Of a stretch of 64,000 nt of DNA, positions 30,688-42,300 are shown piece by piece. The stretch covers positions 43,340,619 through 43,404,618 of the forward strand of contig OX031071.1 in assembly GCA_943736015.1 (NCBI GenBank). The letters are read 5' to 3'. Within the stretch, counting starts at the first letter, position 1; every line of letters begins with the position of its first letter. The stretch is from Tridacna crocea. Lineage: Eukaryota; Mollusca; Bivalvia; Cardiida; Cardiidae. Position numbers and translations under genes: made by a program. The notes under the pieces were generated by a model that saw only the letters and a list, made by a program, of their open reading frames with translations, was not told the DNA's origin and did not search any database.

Positions 30688-31545
30688 AGAAAGGAAAACT
30701 GGAGAAAATGTTGCTGATGTGTTTAACTTTGCATTAGATGATCACGTGTTTCTATGAAGAAGGGATTTGAAAACATTGTGGGGTATGGAGAAAAAAATGA
30801 AAAACTGAAAAGTAACACTTACTCTATTTCTCCCCTTTTAAGGACCAATTATACAACACGAGATTATTTTTCTTTTTACTTTGTCGCTTTTTAATGTTTT
30901 CAGTTTGGAGAATTCTGACTTTTGCCCTCAGCTTAAACTTAAAACATACAGTAATTTATGGTCTAATAGACACATACGTTATGGCCATCATCTTTCCTAC
31001 CTGTTTAATAATAATGTCTCACACAGGATACACCGACTGACTAAAAAGTAAACTATTCTCTTAAGAGTCTTCTTCTTATTCTGATCTAGTTCAGAAATAG
31101 ATTTAGTGACGAAACTGAAATCAGCATGTAGGACAAAATAAACAAATAAGACAGGATCTGATAGTTAGGCCAATCACAGTATTGAAAGTATTGTAGAATT
31201 ACAGAAATATTTCGAAAACATTGTGGTTAAAAAAAGGGAAAATGACGGTAACCAGCATGTTTTTTTCCTTTTACCAAATGGAAAAAGCATACCTAAAGCA
31301 CAGAAATAAACATTAATGCTACAACTAATTTGTTGTCTGCAAACTTGTCTTCAATTTTGTCCTGTCCAACTTTCAGTTGTTTGAAAAATTGGGAAAAAGT
31401 TACAACGCCCCCAGCGCTCATCGAAGTAAAAAGAAAAAAAAATGGTTAAACAAGGTGGATAGTGAAAATCAAAGATCTGCATAAAACGTGCAGTCTGATC
31501 TTGATCTAGAGTTGCTTTAGAGTCAAAAAAGGTTTTAATTGTTTT
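30688..31545. other. No gene; M1 and M2 remnants
   Basis: Partial M1 copies lie near 30765-30840 and 31208-31400 ('GAAAACATTGTGGTTAAAAA'). An M2 hairpin remnant lies at 31463-31510 ('CGTGCAGTCTGATCTTGATC'). Confidence 0.5.
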
Positions 31546-31756
31546 TTAAACCTTTACCACACAATGTTGACTTTTAACAACCATAGGAAAATAGGCCTTT
31601 TGAAACATTATAAGAAAATGCTGGTAATAAGCATTTCTTCTTTTTCCACAATGTTTTCTACCATACCATGCGACAATTGCATCATATGAGCAATATTAAA
31701 ATTGTCGTCTGCAAATGCTTTCGATTTGGACAAAGCTAAAATTTGTCGTCTTGTTA
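31546..31756. mobile_element. M1 MITE, near-complete
   Basis: TTAAACCTTTACCACACAAT at the left and GTCGTCTTGTTAAGG at the right, with a shortened palindrome 'AAGAAAATGCTGGTAATAAGCATTTCTTC'-type centre (arms of about 12 bp). Confidence 0.7.
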
Positions 31757-33139
31757 AGGATTATATCGTTCTCTCCTGACCATCCTAGGAGACTCCGTTT
31801 CCATATAAAACTCTCTGGTACCTAGAAATAGAACACGTGATTTTGATGTCGCATGTTGCATTGTAAACAAGACACTTGACCTAAATCATACATATCCGCT
31901 TTTCGTGCAAGCAGACGATGTGTCCCTTTCCTTCTTCTTTGAATCATATAGATGTTTTCAATTTGTAATTTTTTGAGATACAACATAATTATTATAATAA
32001 GCAACACAATAGCAGAGTTTAACCCATTATCTTAATCATAATGATAATACATTGGTATGTGCAGCAAAACTTAAGATGATTAATAGAGTTTATTTCAATA
32101 GTGCTCCTACATCTTATAATGCATTTCACTTGCAAACACTGAATACGTAGATTACAGAAGCATAGCATAGCAAGATTCGGCGATGTCAGTAGATCCTAAA
32201 TCAGACTACATTTTGTCTGTCACTGGCAAAGACTACAGAGCCAGAAAATACAGGAAATGTTCTCCCGAGGACTAGTGTAGCATAACTTAGGATGTTTCAG
32301 CGGTATTAGCAGGTCCAAGATCAGACTACATGCCGTCCCTAAATCCTATTGAAGTCGTTTTTTACGGTAACAAAGTTTAAGTAAAACTCTGATAAATTGC
32401 GAATTTCAGAGGACCGCCAGATTTACCTCGCTGAAAGCATAATTTACTATGTTGATAGTGCAAACTTCGCTATCTTTTCTGACTCTTAGATAGATACATG
32501 TACATGCAGTATAACATCTTTTCAGCGAAAGAAATGTCCTGACATTTTTGTGTATGACCAGCACTGAAATATCGTTCGATTAACTAAAATTTATGTTTAT
32601 TAATCGAACTTGTCCTATCATGCGGGGCTTTTTGGATTTTCGCTCGATGAAAAAAGTTTGCAAAGAATCGAAGAAAATAAATGAAGTTTAACATTTATTG
32701 CCTAATTTCGTTGTGATTAGAACGTAACATGGTGGACAACCCGGGTAATATTCTGACAAATATTTCCGTAGTTAAATAATACAGTGAATGTAAAGTCAAT
32801 GAATTATTTAGCTGTGAACATTCTTTTGTTTTTATAGGTAATCCTCTTATATTCAAAACTGAAGCATAAATTGTCGTATGCAGACCTTTTTTTTAGGCTG
32901 CTAGGATTTTAAAAGAAACAAACAGTCGAACGTATATTTCTGCTGACTACACAAAACATATGACACCACTGCCCGGGTGGTCTACAAACAACCATTACTA
33001 AACGCAAAAAGGCAGTATCTGTTGTGTTTGGTAAGTTTTAATTAACACCAGTTGCGTGAGTTTCCATCATTTATTTACCCGGATGTTCTGCATAATTGGT
33101 ACAGACTAAATATTGATCAAATAATAAAATCATCATCGT
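31757..33139. other. Unassigned; probable gypsy LTR body in the right part
   Basis: M2-like remnants 'AAATCAGACTACATTTTGTC' and 'AGATCAGACTACATGCCGTC' occur near 32200 and 32313. The part nearest 33151 should be the gypsy 3' LTR (minus strand); its far end could not be located. Confidence 0.4.
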
Positions 33140-33165
33140 CCATATATTACATCTCCCCTCTTCAG
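33140..33165 (-). other. Gypsy polypurine tract and start of 3' LTR
   Basis: On the minus strand, GAAGAGGGGAGA is followed by TGTAATATATGG. A purine tract just before a TG start is the usual 3' LTR junction of Ty3/gypsy elements. It lies about 610 bp beyond the pol stop. Confidence 0.5.
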
Positions 33166-33772
33166 AAAGAATTAATTTTTTGAATTTCACTGTAGGAAGT
33201 CTTTGCCAGTTTTCATATCAAGGGAGATAACAAATGGTTTATCAATCTTCAAGTCCAATAGTCTATACACAGTTATTCCTCTTTGTATGTAATTGTTCCA
33301 CTCAAATTTTGCTCCTTTTTCAAGACTGTAAATAATGCTATTTTGCACAATACCAAAATAAAACATTGTTTATAATTAACGAAAATACAGCTGACTAGAA
33401 TAACTTTCAAAACTTTTAGACTCATCACCTTTCGAAGCATCTGCAAACAACATGTACAAATAATCTGTATTACCTGATACAGACAATAAGCCTATATTGA
33501 GACTTGCAGTTTACTGAATTTCTGAATGAACTTAAGTTTACCTAACTAATCAACATAAAATGTTTATATCATTACTTGTATGTGGTTTCACGAGGATTAT
33601 TATGCCTCTTAAACACAGTGAATGCCACAATAACTCATAAAATCTCATTTGATCTTATTTTGATGTACTATAAGTAATGCTTGCCATGTGATCTATTTCA
33701 ACATGTCCGAGTTATCTCAAAAGTCAAAGATCAGTATATTGCAGACCAACATCTGATCTTAATCTACACATT

Positions 33773-36365
33773 TTAAGAACCAATATGAAAATCATCATAT
33801 TTTGCAGGCATTTTAACTACTCTTCCAGATCTTGTCATGCTTGGTTTTTCTGTATGCAAATTACCCTGATCAGATGGCTTACATTGCTCTAGTACCACTT
33901 TTTCTTGGATATCCGCACAATCTTGATCACTTTCTGTAATGTTTGCTTTCGTTGGACGAATATGTTTTCTGTTCCGTCTGTATGTCTGTCCATTCTTTTT
34001 CTCAAGAACGAATGATCTCGGGCTTGAATGTTTACTAACCACTATGGCGGGTTCCCACTTTGTTGATTGTTCCCGTCGCATTAACACCTTATCTCCTGGT
34101 TCCAGATGTTTCTGCTCTTTACCACAATGTTTGTCGAAGTAACTCTTTTGCTTCATTTGAGAATATTCTTTGCGGCTTTGTACCACATCCGCATTACATG
34201 TATGTTGATTTGGCTTCAGCAAAGGTGATGTGACTGGCAACGTTGTTTTCAAACGTCTTCCTAAGAACATTTGAGCTGGTGATAAGCCTATTGGATTTAT
34301 AATGGTATCTCTATAGATCATAATAGACATATATGGGTCTTTGGCTTTTTTCAAGAGTGATTTTACAGTTTGTACACCTCTTTCGGCAAGCCCGTTGGAT
34401 TGTGGATACATCGGTGAACTGGTAGTGTGCAGAAAACCATAGTCTCTTGCAAACTTTTTGAAACTTTCTGATGCAAACTGGGGACCATTATCACTGTAAA
34501 CTTTGTCCGGAATTCCATACCTGGAAAACTGACTCTTCATATACGTGATAGTATTCTCACTCGATAGATTATCCAACTTAGCAATCTCTGGCCATGAACT
34601 GTATTTGTCTACTGTAATTAGATAATTGTTTCCCCGGAAAGCAAATAAGTCAACACCAATCACGGCCCATGGTCTATCTGGTAGTTCTGTTTTAATCAGA
34701 GGTTCTTTCGGATTTTTATTCTGATTCACAGCACATATTTCACATTTTGAAACGTGATTCTCTACTTCTTGTACCATCCCTGGCCAAAACAATGTCTCTC
34801 TAGCACGTGACTTACATTTGACAATACCAGTATGAGCCTCATGCACTTTTAGTAGCATTTCAGGTCTAAGTTTCTTCGGAATTATTAACTTATGCCCTTT
34901 GAATAGCATTCCGTCTATACATGTGATTTCATCTCGATAATTCCAGTATGGTTTTAACATTCCTGGGATTAATTCCTGCTTATCTGGCCAACCCTGTTCA
35001 ACAACTTTCCTTAGAATGTTAATCTCTTCATCGTTTTCAGTTGCTTCTTGAAATTCTCTGCGTTTCTCTTTAGATACTGGTAAGTATGTTAATAAATTGA
35101 TCGACAGCTCTTCAGAACCGAGATCTTCCTTGGTTTCATCCAGATATGCTCGACTAAGACAGTCCGATATGTACATCTCCTTACCCGGTTTGAATTTCAC
35201 ATTCAAATCATATCTTTGTAGACTCAACAGAATCCTTTGAAGTCTAGGTGGAGCCTGATGTAATGGTTTTGCAAATATCGACTGGAGTGGGCGGTGATCT
35301 GTTTCTACAAGAACTTCCTTTCCAAACACATATTGATGAAATTTGGTACATCCATAAAGGATTGCCAACGCCTCTTTCTCTATTTGAGCGTAGTTTCTTT
35401 GTGAATTAGTCAGTGCCCTAGAACCATAAGCGACTGGTTGCTCATTTTGTAGAATAACAGCTCCAAGACCTCCCTGGGATGCATCTACCTGAAGAGTAAT
35501 TGGTTGACTCTGATCATAATACTTAAGCACAGGTGCCTTAATAATGGATTCTTTCAGGCATTCATATGCTTCTTCCTGTTCTTTCTCCCAGTGCCACTGA
35601 ATATTCTTTTGAAGTAATTTTCTTAGTGGTTCACTCTTTTCTGACAGATTTTTGATGAATTTTCCTAAGTAATTCACGAAGCCTAAGAAAGTCATTAACT
35701 CTTTCACATTTTCAGGTTTTTTCATTCCCTTGACTGCTCTAACTTTCTCCTCATCAGGTTTTAAACCTTTGTTTGTGAGAGTGTGACCCACAAAACTAAT
35801 TTCTGTTTTCCTGAACTCACATTTAGCTTTGTTCAACCTGAGATTATTGTCATTTATTCTGTGGAGAACTTTATACAGTCTTGCGTCATGTTCTTCTCTA
35901 TTTGAACCTCATATGACAATGTCATCAATGATTGACTCACAGCCCTCAATATCTTGGACCATGGTGGAAATGAGTTTTTGGTACACTTCCGGTGCTGATT
36001 TGATTCCATAGGGTAACCTCCGAAAACTGTATCTGCCTAAAGGAGTATTCATAGTACAAAGTTTTTGTGACTGTTCATCTAATTCACACTGCCAAAAGCC
36101 ACAACTGGCATCCAGTTTACTAAAGATTTGGGCATTTGACATTAACGGTAGAATCTCCTCGATAGTTTTCATTGGATAGTGTTCTCTTTTAATCGCTCTG
36201 TTCAAATCTTTTGGATCCATACATATTCTCAATTTTCCATTTGGCTTTACGACTGTCACCATGGAGTTTACCCAATCCGTTGGTTTATCTTGTTTGACAA
36301 TAACATTCTGTCTCTCCATCGATTCTAACTCTTTCTTTATTTTTTCAACCTTCTGGCTGCTTTCC
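33773..36365 (-). pseudogene. pol: Ty3/gypsy retrotransposon pol (RT, RNase H, integrase) with one nonsense codon
   Basis: The upstream part (about 36365-35909) carries the RT palm: 'NGKLRICMDPKDLNRAI', 'SKLDASCGFWQ', 'RLPYGIKSAPEVYQ' and the IIDD catalytic box. A TGA at 35911-35909 interrupts three residues after IIDD, where family members usually carry Trp; the frame continues unbroken after it. The downstream 687 residues (numbered from 35836) give the RT thumb, RNase H (D118, E153, D180), a 'YISDCLSRA' linker, the integrase zinc finger (H332, H335, C365, C368) and the integrase core D396, D449 (SDNGPQF), E485. A basic tail ends near the 'SGRVVKMPAKYDDF' motif. Gag and protease are missing because the element is cut at about 36365 next to a SINE. 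It is a 5'-truncated, otherwise well-preserved copy; enzyme function would require passage through the stop. Confidence 0.92.
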
Positions 36366-36495
36366 TACATAACAGTTATTGCAACTGGGGCGAGTGATCA
36401 ATCCTCGGAAAGAAATTGGCCGAGCCAGGAATCCAACTAGGGACCCTCTGTTCTTGAGTCCTGAGCCAACTGACTGATCCACCGGCGCTCTGAGG
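36366..36495 (-). repeat. SINE-D, tRNA-like
   Basis: In reverse it shows 'GGTGGATCAGTCAGTTGGC' (A-box region) and 'GGTCCCTAGTTGGATTCC' (B-box region). It abuts the truncated 5' end of the gypsy pol. Confidence 0.5.
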
Positions 36496-38019
36496 TGATA
36501 AACCCGTCATTAAACCATTAATCATTGGTTTTCTAGATGAAAATTTTCGAACTCGTCAAATTGCTTGATGTAATGGTGAGCTTTTTTTAAAGTCACATAA
36601 CCTCTGTGTAATGTAACAAAAATGTTTGCCGGAACTACTTTATTCCTAAATTGCCCGTAGTCTAATGTCTCTGTCTCTGCTTCAAACACCTTTTGTAAAC
36701 AATAGCACAGTGAAAAGATTTTCGCTACAGTTTTTTCCAAACAACCCGGAGTTAAAGACCTTGTGGGAGAAATCTTTCAAACATTTCGAGAAAAGAAAAT
36801 CTGACACAAGAATGGGATTTGACAGGGATAAAGAAGTCGTCCTTCGGACTCGGACTCGTCCTTCGGACTCGTTTTTCAACCGCATCACACCCCATTCTTG
36901 TGATAGAAGTTTAAAATCACACACCCTAAGTTGATTATTCGCTATTCATCACATAACCTCCCTTGTTATCAGTGAAATGTACCCATTACGAATTTTCTTA
37001 ACTTATACACGTGTAATATCACAATTGTGTGACGTCATTTCTGACGTCATTTTGAACGTCTTTTCCTAGAAATGAACGATTTGTATAAGTTATTGATCAT
37101 ATATTTCATTTGTATGAAATTAAATCGGGGGGAGGCGAAGCCGACCAACAATTTAGTTTCATACAAATGAAATATATTGATCAATAACTATCTTACAGTT
37201 TACCCTACTTTCTAATTGACTGACAGCCACGGATGTGTGGATAGAGCCATACAAGAACGACAGAAAGCTCGGTTCGCCACGCCTCGTTTGATTGACGGTT
37301 GTACGAACGTGCGTTTTCAGTCGTACGGCGTTAACTATTATTTATGTTGTCCTTGAACTAGTTTCAGGACAATTGTCTGCAGTCAGGCTCATTCGGCATA
37401 TTACGGGTGATGTAGCCATTATATCCCTCGTCTGTATATAGTGGATTGATATGCAGCAGATCGGTACATTCATCGCCCGGAAATACGCCGGTTTACCGTT
37501 CTGAAAATTGGCAAGCTCATGTTTCAAAAGAAAACTTGGGTTTTAATTTTCTATCGAAATTTTTCGAACCATATTTCAGATGACATACAGTTCATACATT
37601 AATTTTTTATCAATTCCGATTGAAGTTTAACAGACAGAAAGACAGATATGTGAATAACTTCATCGAGGTCGTTTATGTCGTTGCTAAACGAATCACATTG
37701 GCCCGTCATGTATATAAGATCACGTGACTCGCAGTTCAAATGTAAACGACCGTTATACGGACGAGATTAGATGTAGTAAAAGAATCGGTAGAATTGCATG
37801 CTCTTTAAAGGGATAGATTCAGCAATGGATGCATGCTTTGAGCTGGTTGACGACGAGGAATTCTATAAAGAAGTTATTTCCCTGACGCAGGCGACGTCTC
37901 GCTAACACAACTGTGTACAATAAACACTCTATTAAAGTGGCTCACTGTCCAGGATCTGTTTTATTTTCAACCCATACCAGATGAGCCCTCTTTTTTACTG
38001 CCCTGTAGCAGAAGTAGCG
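36496..38019. other. No gene; one 100-bp palindrome
   Basis: The hairpin 37088-37189 has arms AGTTATTGATCATATATTTC.. and ..GAAATATATTGATCAATAACT around a GGGGGGAGGCGAAGCCG loop. The sequence before it (36945-37080) is related to the tandem units at 38.8-39.4 kb, including a double TGACGTCA-type motif at 37030-37050. Confidence 0.5.
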
Positions 38020-38240
38020 TGAAAACATTTCGGGTAGAGGAGAAATTGCTTGTTACGGGTATTTTCTCCTTTCCTGCTATGTTTCTTTTTTTCTTTCCAC
38101 AGACAAATCCTATAATTTGAGCAAGAACCAAGTTGTTGTCTGCAAAGGGTTTCAAATTCGACCCTATCCAAATTTCCCAGCCTAGTAAATACTTCCTTAC
38201 CAGGGTCGTTAAAACCAGAGGTTGTTTGGTAAAGGGTTAA
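38020..38240. mobile_element. M1 MITE, decayed left, intact right end
   Basis: 'GTGAAAACATTTCGGGTAG', a 'GAGAAATTGCTTG'/'GGGTATTTTCTCC' palindrome and the right end GTTGTTTGGTAAAGGGTTAA. Confidence 0.7.
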
Positions 38241-38559
38241 ATACCACGTGGTCAAGTAAGAGTTGTTTAGTCCCGATCTTGACGTGGAAATTACGTCACT
38301 GTTTTGGCGATGATGCAATTAGTTGGAATAGTCCCCGCCCCTTTTACTACAGTGTATGCATTAGATTGGCATTTACTCTACAAAGACCAGCTAAAATAAT
38401 GTGGGCGGAGCTTCTGGTAAACCGGGATACAACTGTATATAGGTCAACCATTTAATGATTAAGTGGTCACATATTGCAACATATTGAGTCTGTATGGAAT
38501 TAAATCCAGCAGTTTTGAACGAAATCCGGCGTTTTCATTGGTTTAGAAAGTAGGGCAAA

Positions 38560-39425
38560 CTGTAAGAATGGATATTACCGCGGGTGTATCTATAGGTGTT
38601 TTTGCGTCTTCTGATCTATAATTTATGAACTAGATCTATCATTAAGTGATAAAAAGAATCTGAAATTCGGTGGGCTTTAGATGACATTTTATTACACTCG
38701 TCAAGAAAAAAAAATGTTATTCAGCACGCCAAAGGCTCACTTAACAACATCTTCCTTAGACTCATTTAAAAAAGAAAAAAAAAACTAGGTCAAAAGTCAA
38801 CTCATATCCGACCCTATATTAAACACATAGTCTCCCTTGCTTTCAGTGTAATATACCCAATGCGAATTTTCTTATCTTATACACATTTGATATCACATTT
38901 GTGTGGCATCATTTATTACGTCTTTTTGTACATATTTCATACAAGTTAATGGGTCTTATCAATAATTCCGCTGGCGCATTAATGAATGTTTTTTCATCAT
39001 CTGATCAATATTTTGTGAACTATCGTTATGTGATAAAAAGAATCTGAGATTTGTTGGAGTTCGAGATAAGAATTTATTAATCTGGCCAAGGAAAATGTTA
39101 TCAAGCTCACAAAATCCTCGCTTAATAACATTTCCCGAGACTCATTTAATAAAATCTTATCTCAAAAGCCAACTCATGTCAGATCCTATATAACTTATAC
39201 ACGTTTAATATCAAATTTGTGTGATGTCATTGATGACGTCATTTTGTACATATTCTATACAATTGAATTGCTCTAATAATACCTCGGGCGCATTTATGAA
39301 TGTTTTTGCATCATCCGATCTAGCTTCTATATTTTGTTAAATATCGTAATATGATAAAAAAATCTCACATTCGTGAGCGTTTGAGATAAACTTTCATGAA
39401 ATTCGCCAAGAAAAATGTTATTAAC
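38560..39425. repeat. ~320-380-bp tandem repeat, about 3 units
   Basis: 'GATAAAAAGAATCTGA' and its variant occur near 38650, 39032 and 39353; 'TTATACACRTTTRATATCA' near 38877 and 39186; 'GAATGTTTTTGCATCATC' variants near 38605, 38985 and 39300. Units contain a TGACGTCA-like site. No protein-coding pattern is shared. Confidence 0.7.
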
Positions 39426-39540
39426 CCTTTGGCAGCTAAACGCGACCGGCTGACATTTTGCGGACAGTGTAGATCAAGATCAGACTGCACAGAACGTGCA
39501 GTCTGATCTTTGGTCTACACTGTCCGATAAGGAGATATTA
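39423..39540. mobile_element. M2 element with perfect hairpin
   Basis: TTAACCCTTTGGCAGCTAAACG begins the element. The hairpin is 'GGACAGTGTAGATC' / 'GGTCTACACTGTCC' around AGATCAGACTGCAC..GTGCAGTCTGATCT. The right terminus is not visible. Confidence 0.75.
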
Positions 39541-39694
39541 TTCCCCGATACATAACATTGAAGGAAAAATATTTGGGTTATTAATATTGAATTGAAAAAT
39601 TTACTTCTAGATATAGAACAGGAGAAGGTTACTACTTCAGAGAAGTAGCCCACCCAACATTCTCAAACATCATACAAAAACTTATCTGTCTATG

Positions 39695-39854
39695 CACTGG
39701 GAGGTTGATTGATTATATTTGCGTCTATCTATCATCGCCACTGGTTGCCCATATGGGCGACGCCCCCTGAAGCCTGTTAGTATTGTTACGGGGGATAGTG
39801 CAGATACAGGACGAAACATGCTCGGTGTCTAGCACACGACACACTGGACTCGGT
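39695..39854 (-). repeat. SINE-A 3' part (left half of an interrupted copy)
   Basis: 'ATCGCCACTGGTTGCCCATA', 'GGCGACGCCCCCTGAAG', 'GGGGGATAGTGCAGATACAGG' and 'GACTCGGTTTAA' match SINE-A in reverse up to the TTAA in which M3 is inserted. The copy continues at 40296. Confidence 0.8.
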
Positions 39855-40295
39855 TTAAAGGTGGGTATTTAAATTTCCATCAAATTAAGAAATATAATAT
39901 ATCACCGAAATTTATTTGAAGAAAACAATATAAATCATCAACAATTAAGAATCATAAGATTACAAAAAAAATATTTTGATGGTGCACCCTTAAAAGGCTA
40001 CGAATCCTCTTAAGGTACGTTAGATTTCGCCCAAAAATAATAAAAAAAAAAAAACTGTGGGAATGTTAACTGACTATTTAAACTTTAATTCCGTAACATA
40101 ATAAACATGTAATCATTTTCCATAATGTCTTCTTCGGACGCTATGTTTCAAGCTTCGTTTGTGTATTTCCGGTATGTCAATGAGAGTAAATCTCTAATTT
40201 CTCTTGTTGTCGGATTATTATCGACTACTGGGAGATGATTTTTGTTTTGTATTTTTGTGAAAGTTTCGTCCCAAAATCTGAAGGGTCATCTTTAA
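39855..40295 (+). mobile_element. M3 element, complete (441 bp), inserted in SINE-A
   Basis: TTAAAGGTGGGTATTTAAAT on the left; GAAGGGTCATCTTTAA on the right (inverted: TTAAAGATGACCC). Both TTAA boundaries coincide with the SINE-A TTAA (CGGTTTAA / TTAACGTGTCATCC), so the SINE is restored by removing 441 bp less one TTAA. Confidence 0.85.
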
Positions 40296-40430
40296 CGTGT
40301 CATCCGGGATAATATTAGTAATTTTAAATGGCCAGCCGTGGGGATCCAACCCACATCCTTAAGTGACTCAAAACATTACGTTCTCCAGTCCTACGCGTTA
40401 CCTACTGCGTTATCTCCCGCTAGATGGCAT
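40296..40430 (-). repeat. SINE-A head (right half of the interrupted copy)
   Basis: 'CGTGTCATCCGGGATAATA', 'GGCCAGCCGTGGGGATCC' and 'CCTACGCGTTACCTACTGCG' complete the SINE begun at 39695. Confidence 0.8.
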
Positions 40431-40740
40431 TCTACAAATACTCATATGTCTAATTTGGGCATCCTGGGTACAAAACCAGACTACTTTTCTACGCGACAAC
40501 CGTAACTTTGAATTTCAAACTTAAATTTTTATTCAATTAAACGCTACCTGGTGCTATTCATTCAGCTATGATCAGCAGTTAAGAGAATTCTGGAGCTAAA
40601 ACAGGCCTTATTTTTCCACAAATGTATTGATAAATGCCATTTACTCCATTGCTACTTTATAGCCCGGATTACTACAATCTCCTCAATATCGGGGAGAGTG
40701 ATGCGTCGTATAGGACAGATCGAATCTCTGAAGAATATAT
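40431..40740. repeat. Spacer of head-to-head SINE pair (C')
   Basis: Inverted match of 25226-25552 ('CTCATATGTCTAATTTGGGC', 'GAGCTAAAACAGGCC', 'CTACTTTATAGCCCGG'). Confidence 0.75.
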
Positions 40741-41045
40741 CTTGTCAGCCGATATAGCTCTGTAGATAGAGCGTAGGATTCATGAACATAATGTTTGAGG
40801 TCACTGCAGGTTGTGGGTTCGAATCCCCCGCTTGCAAACTAAGATTACTAATAGTCTTTCGGGTATGACATTAAACCGAGGTCCCGTGTGACGGTGCTAT
40901 GCACCGAGCACGTTAAAGAACCAGGCGAAGCTCTCAGTAGTTTCGTCCTGTATCCTTGCACAATCCCTCGTAACAACTAAACATCTTCTGGGGGCGTCGT
41001 TCAGATGGGCAACCGGTAGCGACGATAAATAAACGAAAAAAACCA
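40741..41045 (+). repeat. SINE-A, full length
   Basis: Head 'GCCGATATAGCTCTGTAG', B box 'GGGTTCGAATCCCCC', body 'AGTCTTTCGGGTATGACATT' and tail 'GGCAACCGGTAGCGACG', 'ATAAATAAACGAAAAAAACC'. Its GACATTAA keeps an unoccupied TTAA. Confidence 0.85.
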
Positions 41046-41760
41046 AGAATATGACATGTGCAGACAACGATACGTACTAACCCATGCAGGCGATGGTGGG
41101 GGTCTAAAATGGGAAGTAACTCAAAGGTTTGTTTTCAGAATATGTGATAGGCAGTTGTCGTTCCTGACAGGCTACACGGACAAGGAAGAAAATAGAATAG
41201 TTTCAGATCCTTTAACCCTTTCCCAAACAATCCCTGTTTTTTACGGGTCTGGAATAGTAGCCTTTTGAAAACATTGTAGGAAAAGGAGAAAATGCTGGTA
41301 ACCAGCATTTTCTCCTTTTCCCACAATGTTTTCTACCCTATCATAGACAGAAATCATCATTTCAGCAAGAGTTGAATTGTCGTCTGCAAATGCTTTGAAT
41401 TTGGTCTAGTCCAAAAGTTTATCGTTTGGGAAAGGGTTAATCCGTAAGCTGCTAGGCGTGACTTCAAGGACCTTTTGCGGATAGCATATTTGCAGTATGA
41501 TAAATTCGTTGTACGGTCAGGTGGCAGGGGACTGGTAAACTTGTTCACGGCTGTGGTGAAACATATCGTCCCGAGATCGGCTCTGGGCGATCTGATTCAC
41601 TACGGCCGTGAACAAGTTTCCAAGTCCCCTGCCACCTGACTGTAAAACTAATAAAGTCTCAATGGGACCTAGTGTACACCTTTCAGCTGTTACATGATAG
41701 CTCTGTTTGGCAGTAAAGTCGTGCGGCGACGAAAATCTAAAAGTTTCGTAGATAAGTAGA
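41046..41760 (+). repeat. Segment C' (left part) carrying an M1 insertion
   Basis: Reverse-complement partner of 24215-24720. It contains M1 at 41212-41440 and the 132-bp palindrome 41512-41643 (ACGGTCAGGTGGCAGGGG arms). Confidence 0.8.
41212..41440. mobile_element. M1 MITE, full length (229 bp) with paralogous empty site
   Basis: TTAACCCTTTCCCAAACAAT to GTTTGGGAAAGGGTTAA. At the paralogous locus 24547 the sequence reads (in reverse) GATCCTTTAATCCGTAAG; here it reads GATCCTTTAA..MITE..TTAATCCGTAAG. The insertion duplicated TTAA and nothing else. Confidence 0.92.
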
Positions 41761-42021
41761 TTAAAATTAGAGAAAGAAACATCTCTAAAAAGTTTGAAAT
41801 GACCCGAGCACCTCGTATTGAAAAAAAGTTTTTTTTTTTTCTTTTTCCTTCTATACGAATGGAATGAAAGATATGACCTAAAAAAATATGTTAAAAATCT
41901 AAAAGCTTTGTAGATTAGTAAATTCAAATTAGAAAAAAATACATATCTAAGAAGTTTGAAATGACCCGAGCGCCTCGTATTGAAAAATATATTTTTCGTT
42001 TTACCTTTTTCTTTCTATACA
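41761..42021. repeat. ~165-bp two-copy tandem repeat
   Basis: 'AAATCTAAAAG.TTTGTAGAT.AGTA', 'AAGTTTGAAATGACCCGAGC' and 'CCTCGTATTGAAAAA' occur twice (from about 41735 and 41899). Related to 21650-21690 in reverse. Confidence 0.7.
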
Positions 42022-42300
42022 AGCCCACCCGTGTGGCTCAGAGGTGAGCGTGTCGGATTCATGACCTGGTGGTTGTGAGTTCGATACCCGGTTGATGCGA
42101 ACTTTCTTTCCGGCGTATTTTCGCCTCTCACCTCTGCTGAAGCATGTGAGAAAAGTAGTCGGTGACTTTTGAAAGAAAATTGTGTTAGTACTGGTGTAAG
42201 AAAAATAGCAAACACATAAGCGTCATCGACCGCCATGATAAATTATGACCTAAGCTGTTAAAGTGGCGTTAAACTCCAATACACTCAACCAAATCCTTCT
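42022..42300 (+). repeat. SINE-E, tRNA-headed
   Basis: A box 'GTGTGGCTCAGAGGTGAGCG', B box 'GAGTTCGATACCC', then 'TGACCTAAGCTGTTAAAGTG', 'GCGTTAAACTCCAATACAC' and 'TCAACCAAATCC'. The 3' portion seeded the 81-bp array at 21290-21650. Confidence 0.75.
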
